Shown here piece by piece: positions 40,769 through 49,182 of a stretch of 64,000 bases of DNA. Source of the DNA: an uncultured Flavobacteriales bacterium (GTDB taxonomy: Bacteria; Bacteroidota; Bacteroidia; Flavobacteriales; Crocinitomicaceae); the NCBI GenBank assembly GCA_946480085.1, contig CAMLHZ010000001.1, forward strand, positions 558,001-622,000. The letters are read 5' to 3'. The notes under the pieces are model-generated. The model was not told where the DNA came from. It saw only the letters and a list, made by a program, of their open reading frames with translations, and searched no databases. The translations under genes were made by a program, and so were the position numbers. Numbering within the stretch: position 1 is the first letter of the stretch; every line of letters starts with the position of its first letter.

Positions 40769-42040
40769 ATGAAGATGAAATTTCCTTTGAACATAAGATT
40801 GGTGGTTTTGATTGCATTTTTGCTCTGTGGGAGTCATGTGCTTTTAGCTCAATCAGGTGCTACTTTGTATGCTGAGGCAATGAAAGTGAAACAAGAGGGA
40901 AGAACCCAAAAGTCCATGCGTGCATTCGAATCTGCGCTGACTGCGGCAAAGAAAGAAAACGATGTTGCACTTCAAATGAAATGTCACCTGGAGTTAGCCG
41001 AACTGCAAAACAACGTGATTTATTACAAGGACGCGCTAAAGAACTATCAATCATTTACGCGTTTGTATCGTCAAAGTTTAATGAAAAGAACGAATCAATT
41101 GACGGATTCTGTTGAAAGTCTTAAATCGGAGGTGGATTCTGGAAATGTACAAATTGAAAAGAAGCAAGAATCGATCGATTCGTTGAATGAAGAGCAACTG
41201 AAAGCGCAACTTCAACTGCAACAATCAGAATTGAAAGAACAGAAAACGGCAATGAAGTTGGAGCGTGAGGCCAATAAAAGAAATCGCTTACTCTTCGTTT
41301 TAGGATTAGGTTTCCTGGTCTTGCTTTTCTTTGTCATTCTTTATTTGAGAAAGCGCCGAACCACAAGTGTATTGCGGAACAAAAACGAAGAAATTGTGGC
41401 TGAAAGAGATAAATCAGACGCTTTGTTGTTGAACATTCTCCCCAATTCTGTGGCAGAGGAATTAAAGAATTTCGGTAAAACATCTTCGTTTCGTTACGAC
41501 GAAGCAACAGTCATGTTTACGGATTTTAAGGGGTTCACCACCTTCGCTGGACAGAATGATCCGGAAGATGTAGTAGCCATGCTCGATTATTATTTCCGGG
41601 GATTTGATGAAATCATCAGTCACTTCAGAATAGAGAAAATTAAAACAATTGGAGATGCTTACTTATGTGTTTCCGGTGCTCCCATGGCCAACCCGAATCA
41701 CGCAAGAGATATGGTTCAGGCTGCTTTGATCTTTCAGGAATTTGTAAAGAAAAGTGCTCATCAACGCTTCGGTATAGGCTCCGAATTGTTGGAAATGCGG
41801 ATTGGGCTTCATTCTGGTCCATTAGTAGCTGGAGTGGTAGGTTCAAAGAAGTTTGCCTACGATATTTGGGGTGATACGGTGAATGTTGCAGCACGTATGG
41901 AACAAGCCAGTGAATCAGGTCAAATAAACGTTTCTGAAACTGTTGTGCAAGCCTGCAATGGCGATTTTCATTTTCACTATCGTGGTGAGTTAGAAGCTAA
42001 GAATAAGGGTAAATTGAAGATGTATTTCGTGGAGAGGTAA
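40769..42040 (+). CDS. membrane-bound class III adenylate cyclase with TPR-like sensor
   Basis: 423 residues from the ATG at 40769 (a TTG just before is in frame). Signal peptide or signal anchor (LRLVVLIAFLLCGSHVLLAQ), a TPR-like helix pair (~33-110) and coiled coil (~115-170), a transmembrane segment (~174-195), then the catalytic domain. In numbering from the TTG, metal-binding Asp253 (FTDFKGF) and Asp297 (IGDAYL), base-selecting Lys293 and Asp366 (AYDIWGD), and Asn373/Arg377 (VNVAAR) are all present, so it should make cAMP. Periplasmic sensing coupled to cytosolic cAMP is inference. Confidence 0.9.
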   Translation: MKMKFPLNIRLVVLIAFLLCGSHVLLAQSGATLYAEAMKVKQEGRTQKSMRAFESALTAAKKENDVALQMKCHLELAELQNNVIYYKDALKNYQSFTRLYRQSLMKRTNQLTDSVESLKSEVDSGNVQIEKKQESIDSLNEEQLKAQLQLQQSELKEQKTAMKLEREANKRNRLLFVLGLGFLVLLFFVILYLRKRRTTSVLRNKNEEIVAERDKSDALLLNILPNSVAEELKNFGKTSSFRYDEATVMFTDFKGFTTFAGQNDPEDVVAMLDYYFRGFDEIISHFRIEKIKTIGDAYLCVSGAPMANPNHARDMVQAALIFQEFVKKSAHQRFGIGSELLEMRIGLHSGPLVAGVVGSKKFAYDIWGDTVNVAARMEQASESGQINVSETVVQACNGDFHFHYRGELEAKNKGKLKMYFVER

Positions 42041-42177
42041 TTCTTACTAATGTTGGCTTCGAGAACGTCGGTCAACCGCGAATAGCATTTAGTCTGAAAT
42101 CCTCGAAAGCTACATCTGGAATTTGTTTTGTGAAAATATTTTCAACTAAACCGATTTAACATCAATTTATTTCACAT

Positions 42178-42185
42178 ATATTTGC
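42178..42185 (+). promoter_or_regulatory. arginine operon promoter -7 box
   Basis: TATATTTG, exact TAnnTTTG. The first gene starts at 42365, so a leader of roughly 175 bases follows. No clear TTG element precedes at 17-23 bases. Confidence 0.6.
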
Positions 42186-42364
42186 CCCCGTTAAGTGAAA
42201 AACAATAACACATATCCTTCATTCTTCATTCGCTGTGAGCGAAGAAGGTACCCCCTGGGGTAATATTGTGTTTTGCGGGGCTATGTGCTCTGCCTTCTAG
42301 AAATCTTACATTTTATTAATTCTGTTTTTAAGCCCAAAGGCTAACAGTTTATTTTTCAATCAGA
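42186..42364 (+). promoter_or_regulatory. structured 5' leader of the arginine operon
   Basis: The hairpin at 42225-42248 has stem CTTC-A-TTCGC/GCGAAGAAG with loop TGTGA. ACCCC-CT-GGGGT follows (42251-42262). AGAAGG (42244-42249), part of the first hairpin, can instead pair with CCTTCT (42294-42299). AGCC-CAAA-GGCT (about 42330-42342) comes near the end. Two competing folds before an amino acid operon suggest a regulated leader. No Arg-rich leader peptide is visible. The remaining ~135 bases of the 42041-42364 gap lie before the promoter and hold nothing I recognise. Confidence 0.5.
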
Positions 42365-43018
42365 ATGAATATTTCCATTCTTATTGCTGGTGAACAACAC
42401 GTTCATCATGCAGAATATTTATGCGAATTAATGGCTGAAGCAGCCAAAAAACGTGGTACCGGAATAGCTAAACGATCTCCTGAATATGTGAAGGAAAAAA
42501 TGCGGGAAGGCAAGGCTGTCATTGCGTTTGACGGTGAAATTGCCGTTGGTTTTTGCTATATCGAAACCTGGGGGCATAACAGATTTGTTGCCAATTCTGG
42601 TTTAATCGTAGATGAGAATTACCGTAAAACTGGCTTGGCTAAATCCATCAAAAAAAGCATCCTCGAATTATCGCAACAAAAGTTTCCAGGTGCCAAGGTT
42701 TTTGGAATCACCACCAGTTTGGCTGTGATGAAAATCAATAGTGACTTAGGCTACAAACCCGTCACATTTTCTGAGTTAACAACCGACGAAAAGTTCTGGG
42801 ATGGGTGCACGGGATGTGTAAATGTTGACATCCTGAACCGAACCGAACGCAAACATTGTTTGTGCACCGGAATGCTCTTTGATCCTGTGCAACAAACGAA
42901 AGAGGCTTTTTCTAAAAGTAGTAGATGGCAACGTTTCATAGAATTTCTAAGAAAAGAAAGAGCACGATTATCCCCCTTTGGAGGGGGCAGGGGGAGGATT
43001 AAAAACACTTCCAATTAA
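42365..43018 (+). CDS. GNAT N-acetyltransferase, likely N-acetylglutamate synthase
   Basis: 217 residues. The acetyl-CoA loop appears as IVDENYRKTGLAKSIKKSILELS. First gene of the arginine operon, where the GNAT protein probably makes N-acetylglutamate and so replaces classical ArgA/ArgJ (by position; not proven). The last ~16 residues (LSPFGGGRGRIKNTSN) are written by a G-rich repeat unit at 42971-43000 and are probably not ancestral. Confidence 0.8.
   Translation: MNISILIAGEQHVHHAEYLCELMAEAAKKRGTGIAKRSPEYVKEKMREGKAVIAFDGEIAVGFCYIETWGHNRFVANSGLIVDENYRKTGLAKSIKKSILELSQQKFPGAKVFGITTSLAVMKINSDLGYKPVTFSELTTDEKFWDGCTGCVNVDILNRTERKHCLCTGMLFDPVQQTKEAFSKSSRWQRFIEFLRKERARLSPFGGGRGRIKNTSN
42971..43000 (+). 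repeat. REP-like G/C-rich hairpin, copy 1
   Basis: TCCCCCTTTGGAGGGGGCAG, then GGGGAGGATT. A near copy lies at 45177-45209. It sits inside the end of the GNAT reading frame. Confidence 0.6.
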
Positions 43019-43040
43019 AAATCAAATTAAATAATCAAAA

Positions 43041-44243
43041 ATGAAAAACAATACCTGCGTTCTAGCATATTCTGGCGGATTAGATACCACTTTCTGCGTA
43101 AAATACCTGCAAAAGGAATGCAATATGAATGTCACAACAGTATTCGTGAACACTGGGGCATTCACTCAAGAAGAAATTGAAGAAATTGAAGCAAAAGCGT
43201 TGGCCTTGGGTGTGACGGAGCATCAAACAATTGATGTTTCTGAACAATTTTATAATGAAGGAATCAAGTACTTAATCTTCGGGAATGTGCTCAAAAATGA
43301 CACGTATCCTTTGTCTGTGAGTGCTGAACGCGTTTTCCAGGCAAAAGCAATCGTTGATTACGCCAGAAAAATCAATGCTTCATATATCGCTCATGGAAGT
43401 ACTGGAGCTGGAAATGATCAAGTTCGATTTGATCTAATCTTTCAAACCCTCGCTCCAGAAATTGAAATTATAACTCCTATTCGCGATTTGCAGTTAAGTC
43501 GACAACAGGAAATAGATTACTTGAACGAAAATGGTGTTGTGGTTGATGGCAAAAAGGCTCAATATTCAATTAACAAAGGCCTTTGGGGAACAAGTGTTGG
43601 GGGAGCAGAGACATTAACCTCTAATCTTCCACTGCCTGAAAGTGCTTGGCCGAATCAGCTTCTATGTTTAGCTTCTGAGATTATCACCATCGTTTTTGAA
43701 AAAGGTGAACCAGTAGAATTGAATGGTAAGAAATTGAATCCCGTGACGTTGATTCAACAATTGGAGATGTTCTGTTCCTCTTTCGCAATTGGACGAGATA
43801 CGCATGTAGGTGATACCATTATCGGAATAAAAGGTCGTGTTGGTTTTGTGGCTGCTGCGCCGCTCATTCTCATTAAAGCTCATCAATTGCTCGAAAAACA
43901 CACGCTCACAAAATGGCAGATTCAACTCAAAAAACAGCAAAGTGAGTGGTATGGAAACTTGTTTCATGAAGGACAATTCATGGATCCGGTAATGCGTGAC
44001 ATAGAAGCAATGTTGTCCTCGAGTCAACAACGTGTAACTGGAATTGTGACCATTCAATTGCATCCTTACCGTTTCGAGTTAGTCGGGGTTCAATCGCCAT
44101 TCGACTTAATGCAATCAGAAGTTGCCAGTTACGGTGAAGAAACGAACGCTTGGTCCGCTGATGACGCGAAGGGATTTATCAAAATATCTTCCAATTCCGG
44201 GAAATTGTGGCATTCCTTTTCTAATAAGTTACAAGAAGTATGA
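43041..44243 (+). CDS. argG: argininosuccinate synthase
   Basis: 400 residues. The PP-loop is LAYSGGLDTTFCVKYL at the N-terminus. Further landmarks are SYIAHGSTGAGNDQVRFDL and YSINKGLWG. Couples citrulline with aspartate using ATP. It has an overlap of 4 bases with argC (ATGA). Within the conserved order argG-C-D-F'-B-E-H of Bacteroidota. Confidence 0.96.
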   Translation: MKNNTCVLAYSGGLDTTFCVKYLQKECNMNVTTVFVNTGAFTQEEIEEIEAKALALGVTEHQTIDVSEQFYNEGIKYLIFGNVLKNDTYPLSVSAERVFQAKAIVDYARKINASYIAHGSTGAGNDQVRFDLIFQTLAPEIEIITPIRDLQLSRQQEIDYLNENGVVVDGKKAQYSINKGLWGTSVGGAETLTSNLPLPESAWPNQLLCLASEIITIVFEKGEPVELNGKKLNPVTLIQQLEMFCSSFAIGRDTHVGDTIIGIKGRVGFVAAAPLILIKAHQLLEKHTLTKWQIQLKKQQSEWYGNLFHEGQFMDPVMRDIEAMLSSSQQRVTGIVTIQLHPYRFELVGVQSPFDLMQSEVASYGEETNAWSADDAKGFIKISSNSGKLWHSFSNKLQEV

Positions 44244-45175
44244 AAGCAGGAATTATTGGTGGCGCTGGATATACAGCCGGTGAATTGATCAGTTTATTGA
44301 GCCGGCATCCTGAAATGGAATTCGCATTCGTCACAAGTGAAAGTCAGAAAGGAAAACTGGTTCGTGAGTTTCACGGCGATTGGGGCATTCCTTCAAACTT
44401 GAACTTTTCAAACGAGTATCATTTTGATCTGGATGTGTTGTTTCTATGCGGCGGACACGGCTACTCGAAGTCGTTTCTGCAGAATAATAAAGTTCCAGCT
44501 GGTGTGTTGTTGATCGATTTAAGCACCGATTTTCGAACAAATAATTCCTTTGTCTATGGATTGCCAGAAATTAATGCTGAAAAACTAACGAATCGAATTG
44601 CGAACCCAGGTTGTTTTGCAACTGCTATTCAATTGGCGCTTTTGCCTGTTGTAAAAGGCATAAATGGCGCTGTTCATGTCAATGCAATTACAGGTTCAAC
44701 AGGTGCGGGACAATCATTAAGTGAAACCGCACATTTTTCGCGGCGTTCTTCAAATGTGTCTTCTTACAAAGTACTGGAACATCAACACCTCGATGAAATA
44801 GAAAACACGTTTTCTCAGAATAAATCAACCATTACAGAACTGAATTTTGTTCCTGTCCGAGGACCATTTACGCGTGGAATTTTTTGCACCAGTTATTTCG
44901 ATACCGATTTGAATCAGAAACAGGTGTTGGAGTTGTACAATGATTTTTATTCTGGAACAGCTTTTACCAAAGTGGTTGCCAATGTTGATTTGAAACAAGT
45001 GGTACAAACCAATTTTTGTTTGGTGGAACCAAAAATCATTAAGAACAAACTCGTGATTACTTCGGTAATCGATAATCTGTTAAAAGGCGCAGCCGGACAA
45101 GCAGTTCAAAACATGAATCTATGTTGCGGGTTTGCGGAAGAGTTGGGGCTGAATTTAAAACCAGGGAGATTCTAA
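44240..45175 (+). CDS. argC: N-acetyl-gamma-glutamyl-phosphate reductase
   Basis: 311 residues. The nucleotide loop GGAGYTAGELI opens it, the active Cys is in NPGCFATAIQLAL, and the substrate segment is GSTGAGQSLSETAHFSRR. It reduces the phosphate made by ArgB. It is somewhat shorter than the ~340-residue enterobacterial form. The stop is at 45175, directly before the G/C-rich repeat at 45177. Confidence 0.95.
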   Translation: MKAGIIGGAGYTAGELISLLSRHPEMEFAFVTSESQKGKLVREFHGDWGIPSNLNFSNEYHFDLDVLFLCGGHGYSKSFLQNNKVPAGVLLIDLSTDFRTNNSFVYGLPEINAEKLTNRIANPGCFATAIQLALLPVVKGINGAVHVNAITGSTGAGQSLSETAHFSRRSSNVSSYKVLEHQHLDEIENTFSQNKSTITELNFVPVRGPFTRGIFCTSYFDTDLNQKQVLELYNDFYSGTAFTKVVANVDLKQVVQTNFCLVEPKIIKNKLVITSVIDNLLKGAAGQAVQNMNLCCGFAEELGLNLKPGRF

Positions 45176-45176
45176 A

Positions 45177-45209
45177 CCTCCCCCTTAGGAGGGGGATTGA
45201 GGGGGAGGA
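45177..45209 (+). repeat. REP-like G/C-rich hairpin, copy 2
   Basis: CCTCCCCCTTAGGAGGGGG, then ATTGAGGGGGAGGA. Outer arms CCTCCCCCT/AGGGGGAGG pair. It starts 1 base after argC and is a close relative of 42971-43000. Confidence 0.65.
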
Positions 45210-45246
45210 CTGAGAAGAATTACCTTGAAAAAATAGTAAAGTAAAA

Positions 45247-46443
45247 ATGAAAACAACAGCAAAATCATCAATATACAACGTCTACCATCCTTGGAATCTT
45301 TCTTTCACGAAAGCACTTGGGACAGAACTGATAGACAGCACGGGAAAAACGTATTTGGATCTTTATGGTGGACATGGAGTAATTTCTATAGGCCACAATC
45401 ACCCTGTCTGGAAAAACGCTTTGAAGAATCAGCTTGATCAGATCAGCTATTATTCCAACGCTGTTCAAATCACAGAGCAAGAAGAAGTTGCTGAGTCTTT
45501 AGAGAAGATTTCAGGTTTATCCAATTACCAATTGTTTCTGTGTAATAGCGGTGCAGAAGCCAATGAAAACGCTATGAAAGTTGCTTCTTTTCATACAGGA
45601 CGAAGTAAGATATTGAGCTTTAATCAAGCGTTTCACGGTCGTACAGTTGGGGCAATTGCCGTAACCGATAATCCAACTATTGTTGCGCCCTTTGGAGAAG
45701 AATTGAATCAGAAGAAGATTGCTTTTGAAGATGTGACTTCCTTGATCCATGAACTGTCGTCGAAAGAATACGCAGCTGTCATCATTGAAGGAATTCAAGG
45801 TGTTGCAGGAGTGTTTGAAGCTTCAACCGATTTTTGGAAGAAACTACGTGAAACTTGTGATACGACTGGAACCTTGTTGATTGCCGACGAAATTCAAAGC
45901 GGCTGTGGACGAACGGGTAAATTCTTTGCATTCCAGCACCACGATATTCGACCAGATCTCATCACAATGGCCAAGGGAATTGGAAATGGTTTTCCTGTTG
46001 CAGGGGTACTTATCGATGAGAAAATAGAACCAAAAAAAGGACAATTGGGAACCACCTTTGGTGGTAGTTATCTGGCTTGTGCGGCCATGAAATCGGTACT
46101 GGAAGTGATTACATCTGAAAATTTAATAGATCAGACTTCTCAACTTGGCAAGTGGATTTCTGAAAAACTCAAATCATTTCCTGAGGTAGAAGAAGTACGT
46201 GGACGAGGTTTAATGATTGGAATTAAAACAACGATCAAAGCCTCGGAATTGCAGCAATTGTTGTTGAGTAAAGGAATAGTAACTGGAACTTCAACTTGCC
46301 CGTTTACCTTGCGTATTCTGCCGCCTTTAACGATAGATAGTAGTCAACTAGAGTATTTTTCATCAACATTTATTACTCTACTTAGCGAGCGCGTTAGCCG
46401 AGCCAAGATTCGAGAATTCGTGGCTAAACCTCTTTCAGAATGA
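45247..46443 (+). CDS. argD: acetylornithine aminotransferase
   Basis: 398 residues, a class III PLP enzyme. LFLCNSGAEANENAMKVA, LLIADEIQSGCGRTGKFFAF and the PLP Lys in MAKGIGNGFPVAG are clear. It turns N-acetyl-glutamate semialdehyde into N-acetylornithine. The last ~20 residues (SERVSRAKIREFVAKPLSE) are unusual for the family and may come from an inserted repeat. Its stop overlaps argF' by 4 bases (ATGA). Confidence 0.94.
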   Translation: MKTTAKSSIYNVYHPWNLSFTKALGTELIDSTGKTYLDLYGGHGVISIGHNHPVWKNALKNQLDQISYYSNAVQITEQEEVAESLEKISGLSNYQLFLCNSGAEANENAMKVASFHTGRSKILSFNQAFHGRTVGAIAVTDNPTIVAPFGEELNQKKIAFEDVTSLIHELSSKEYAAVIIEGIQGVAGVFEASTDFWKKLRETCDTTGTLLIADEIQSGCGRTGKFFAFQHHDIRPDLITMAKGIGNGFPVAGVLIDEKIEPKKGQLGTTFGGSYLACAAMKSVLEVITSENLIDQTSQLGKWISEKLKSFPEVEEVRGRGLMIGIKTTIKASELQQLLLSKGIVTGTSTCPFTLRILPPLTIDSSQLEYFSSTFITLLSERVSRAKIREFVAKPLSE

Positions 46444-47369
46444 AACAATTCACGCAGCTCTCAGATGTCTCCAATCCGCAAGAACTTATTGAAAAAGTAT
46501 TGCGAATTAAAGGAACTCAGAGCCTCGATTTCGGTAAAGGAAAGAATCTTGCCATGCTCTTTTTTAATCCAAGTTTACGTACACGAATGAGTACACAAAC
46601 CGCAGCGTATAACCTGGGTATGTCGGTTTCGGTATTGGAAGCCAACCAAGCATGGAAATTGGAATCAGAACTTGGCGCTGTAATGAACGGAGATGCTCAA
46701 GAACACATTCAAGACGCGATTCGTGTAATGAGTTTGTACACCGATATTTTGGCGGTTCGTGCTTTTCCGTCACTTACCAAAAAAGAAGACGATTATTCAG
46801 AGAAACTCCTGAATGCCTGTATCAACTACAGCGAAAAACCAGTGATTTCTTTAGAATCAGCAACCCGGCATCCTTTGCAATCATTGACAGATGTCGCTAC
46901 TATTCATGAGTTCGGGTTAAAACGACCAAAAATTGCTGTCACGTGGGCGCCACATCCAAAATGCCTTCCACAAGCGGTTGTAAATTCTTTTTTGGAATGG
47001 TCAACAGTTTTGGATGCTGAAGTGGTACTTGCTCATCCTGTCGGCTATGGACTGGACATTCGGTTTACAAAAGGTATTCAAGTTACCAACAACCAGGAAG
47101 AGGCGTTGGAAGGTGCTGATTTTGTATACTGCAAAAATTGGAGTAGCTACACTTCTTACGGACAAAAACTGGAAGTAGAAAAAGACTGGATGATCAGCGA
47201 AGAGAAAATGGCAAAAACCAACGCCGGAAAATTTATGCATTGCTTGCCAGTTCGTCGAAATGTGGTGGTTACAGATGCTGTTTTGGATGCATCTATTGTT
47301 TATCACCAGGCTGGAAATCGACTATGGTCGGCGCAAGCGGTACTTCACGAAATAATCAAAAATTTATGA
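46440..47369 (+). CDS. argF': N-acetyl/succinyl-ornithine carbamoyltransferase
   Basis: 309 residues. The carbamoyl-phosphate loop reads SLRTRMST instead of STRTR, as in the acylated-ornithine group (ArgF'). Further features are TWAPHPKCLPQAVVNSF and HCLPVRRNVVV. Acylated substrate is preferred, so the deacetylase ArgE acts after it. Whether acetyl or succinyl is used cannot be told by eye. Overlaps argB by 4 bases. Confidence 0.9.
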   Translation: MKQFTQLSDVSNPQELIEKVLRIKGTQSLDFGKGKNLAMLFFNPSLRTRMSTQTAAYNLGMSVSVLEANQAWKLESELGAVMNGDAQEHIQDAIRVMSLYTDILAVRAFPSLTKKEDDYSEKLLNACINYSEKPVISLESATRHPLQSLTDVATIHEFGLKRPKIAVTWAPHPKCLPQAVVNSFLEWSTVLDAEVVLAHPVGYGLDIRFTKGIQVTNNQEEALEGADFVYCKNWSSYTSYGQKLEVEKDWMISEEKMAKTNAGKFMHCLPVRRNVVVTDAVLDASIVYHQAGNRLWSAQAVLHEIIKNL

Positions 47370-48130
47370 AAGTTACTATCGTAAAAGTAGGTGGAAAAGT
47401 ATTGGAAAATCCAACTTCTTTAGAACAGTTTATTGAATCGTTCAAAGCTATACCCGGATTGAAATGGTTGGTTCATGGAGGGGGAAATCGTGCAACTGAA
47501 ATTGCTGAAAAGCTGGGAATAGAAAGTTCGTTCATTAATGGTCGACGCGTTACTTCACCTGAATTTCTCGATGTTGCAGTTGATACGTACGCTGGAATCA
47601 ATAAGAAGGTGGTTGCCTTGTTGCAAAAAAAAGGCGTTTCTGCCTTGGGACTTTGTGGAGCAGATCTGCAAATGATTCCTTCCGAAAAGCGCGTTTTACA
47701 GCAGGTTGACTTTGGTTTTGTGGGCGATCCTGTAGATTCAGAAATAAACACAGAGCTGCTCGATTTTCTATTGAATTCAGAAATCACACCTGTGTTTAGC
47801 GCCTTGAGTTATGATGCCCATTTGGGAATGTTACTCAACACAAATGCAGATGCTGTTGCAGCGAATCTTGTTCAGAAGCTTTCGTTGAAAGTTGATGTTG
47901 AATTGGTGCTCGCATTCGAAAAGAATGGGGTTTTACTCAATTCTGAGGATGATTCTAGTGTGATTCAAATAATAAATTCAGCGGAAATAGCAGTATTGAA
48001 GAACGATGGAATCATTTCAAACGGGATGCTTCCAAAAATGGAAAGTGCGGTTTTAGCCATTCAAAATGGTGCAGAGCTGGTTCGAATAACTTCATATAAA
48101 GCCCTGCAATCAGGCACAATAATTCAATAA
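47366..48130 (+). CDS. argB: acetylglutamate kinase
   Basis: 254 residues from the ATG at 47366, chosen because the frame's earlier start (47240) lies inside argF' in the wrong context and because VTIVKVGGKVLENP starts right here. Contains WLVHGGGNRATEIAEKLGI and the nucleotide-binding NTNADAVAANLVQKL. Phosphorylates N-acetylglutamate. The stop overlaps argE (TAATG). Confidence 0.94.
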   Translation: MKVTIVKVGGKVLENPTSLEQFIESFKAIPGLKWLVHGGGNRATEIAEKLGIESSFINGRRVTSPEFLDVAVDTYAGINKKVVALLQKKGVSALGLCGADLQMIPSEKRVLQQVDFGFVGDPVDSEINTELLDFLLNSEITPVFSALSYDAHLGMLLNTNADAVAANLVQKLSLKVDVELVLAFEKNGVLLNSEDDSSVIQIINSAEIAVLKNDGIISNGMLPKMESAVLAIQNGAELVRITSYKALQSGTIIQ

Positions 48131-49182
48131 TGGACATAATACATGATTTAAAAACCTTAATTGGAATTCCGTCATTCTCAGGTGAAGAAGACCGAGCTGC
48201 AGACTGGATTTCGAATCGCTTGAACGAAGTTGGAATTCCGTCGGAACAGTTGAAAAACAACGTATGGGTCAAGAATCTTCACTTTAGCGAAAAGAAACCA
48301 ACGGTTTTATTGAATTCTCATTTGGATACCGTAAAACCGAGTGAAAACTGGACTTTCGATCCGTTTTCGGCTGAGGTAATTGATCATAAATTAATTGGTT
48401 TGGGATCAAATGATGCAGGAGCTTCTCTGGTTTGTTTACTTCATACCTTCATTCATTTTTACGAAGAGGAATTGCCCTTTAATTTGGTGTTTTGCGCGTC
48501 TGCAGAAGAAGAAAACAGTGGTTCGAACGGAATGGAATTGGTTCGAAATCACCTAGGGAAGATTGATTTTGCGATTGTGGGTGAACCTACGAATTGTGAA
48601 ATAGCCATTGCTGAAAAGGGGTTGTTGGTTATTGACGCACTTGCGAATGGAAAAGCAGGTCATGCTGCACGAAACAATGGTGAAAATGCAATTTACGTGG
48701 CCTTGAACGATATCCAAAAATTGAAACTAGTGGAATTTACTGTTCCTTCGGAAATGCTTGGAATGGTGCATTTAAATGTGACTCAGATTCAAGCGGGAAC
48801 GCAACATAATGTTATTCCGGATACTTGCCGGTTCACAATTGATGTTCGAACAACAGACAGTTATTCCAACGAGGAGATTTTGAGTATTCTTCAAGGTTAT
48901 TGTAGCTCAAAACTTACTGCGCGTTCGCTGCGATTGAAACCTTCCGGATTACCAGATGATCATCCGATAATTGCAGTTGCCAAAAAGTTAGACATTCCGT
49001 GTTTCGGTTCGCCAACAATGAGCGATCAGGCTTTGATGCCTTGGTTGTCTGTTAAAACTGGTCCAGGATTTTCAGAACGGTCACATACGGCCAACGAATA
49101 CATTTTGCTTTCTGAATTGGAGCAAGGAAAAACACATTATATGAATTTGATAAATGCACTTCGATATGAAACTTTGGGATAA
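48130..49182 (+). CDS. argE: M20-family deacetylase (acetylornithine/acetylcitrulline)
   Basis: 350 residues. Metal sites SHLDTVKP (His, Asp), GSNDAGASLVCLL and SAEEENSGSNG (catalytic Glu and metal Glu) are intact, with the final His in ERSHTANEYI. It removes the acyl group from the carbamoylated product or ornithine. Overlaps argH by 17 bases. Confidence 0.9.
   Translation: MDIIHDLKTLIGIPSFSGEEDRAADWISNRLNEVGIPSEQLKNNVWVKNLHFSEKKPTVLLNSHLDTVKPSENWTFDPFSAEVIDHKLIGLGSNDAGASLVCLLHTFIHFYEEELPFNLVFCASAEEENSGSNGMELVRNHLGKIDFAIVGEPTNCEIAIAEKGLLVIDALANGKAGHAARNNGENAIYVALNDIQKLKLVEFTVPSEMLGMVHLNVTQIQAGTQHNVIPDTCRFTIDVRTTDSYSNEEILSILQGYCSSKLTARSLRLKPSGLPDDHPIIAVAKKLDIPCFGSPTMSDQALMPWLSVKTGPGFSERSHTANEYILLSELEQGKTHYMNLINALRYETLG

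Noticed and set aside
42186..42364. Known riboswitch class or Arg leader peptide
   Set aside because: No recognisable class consensus and no run of Arg codons.
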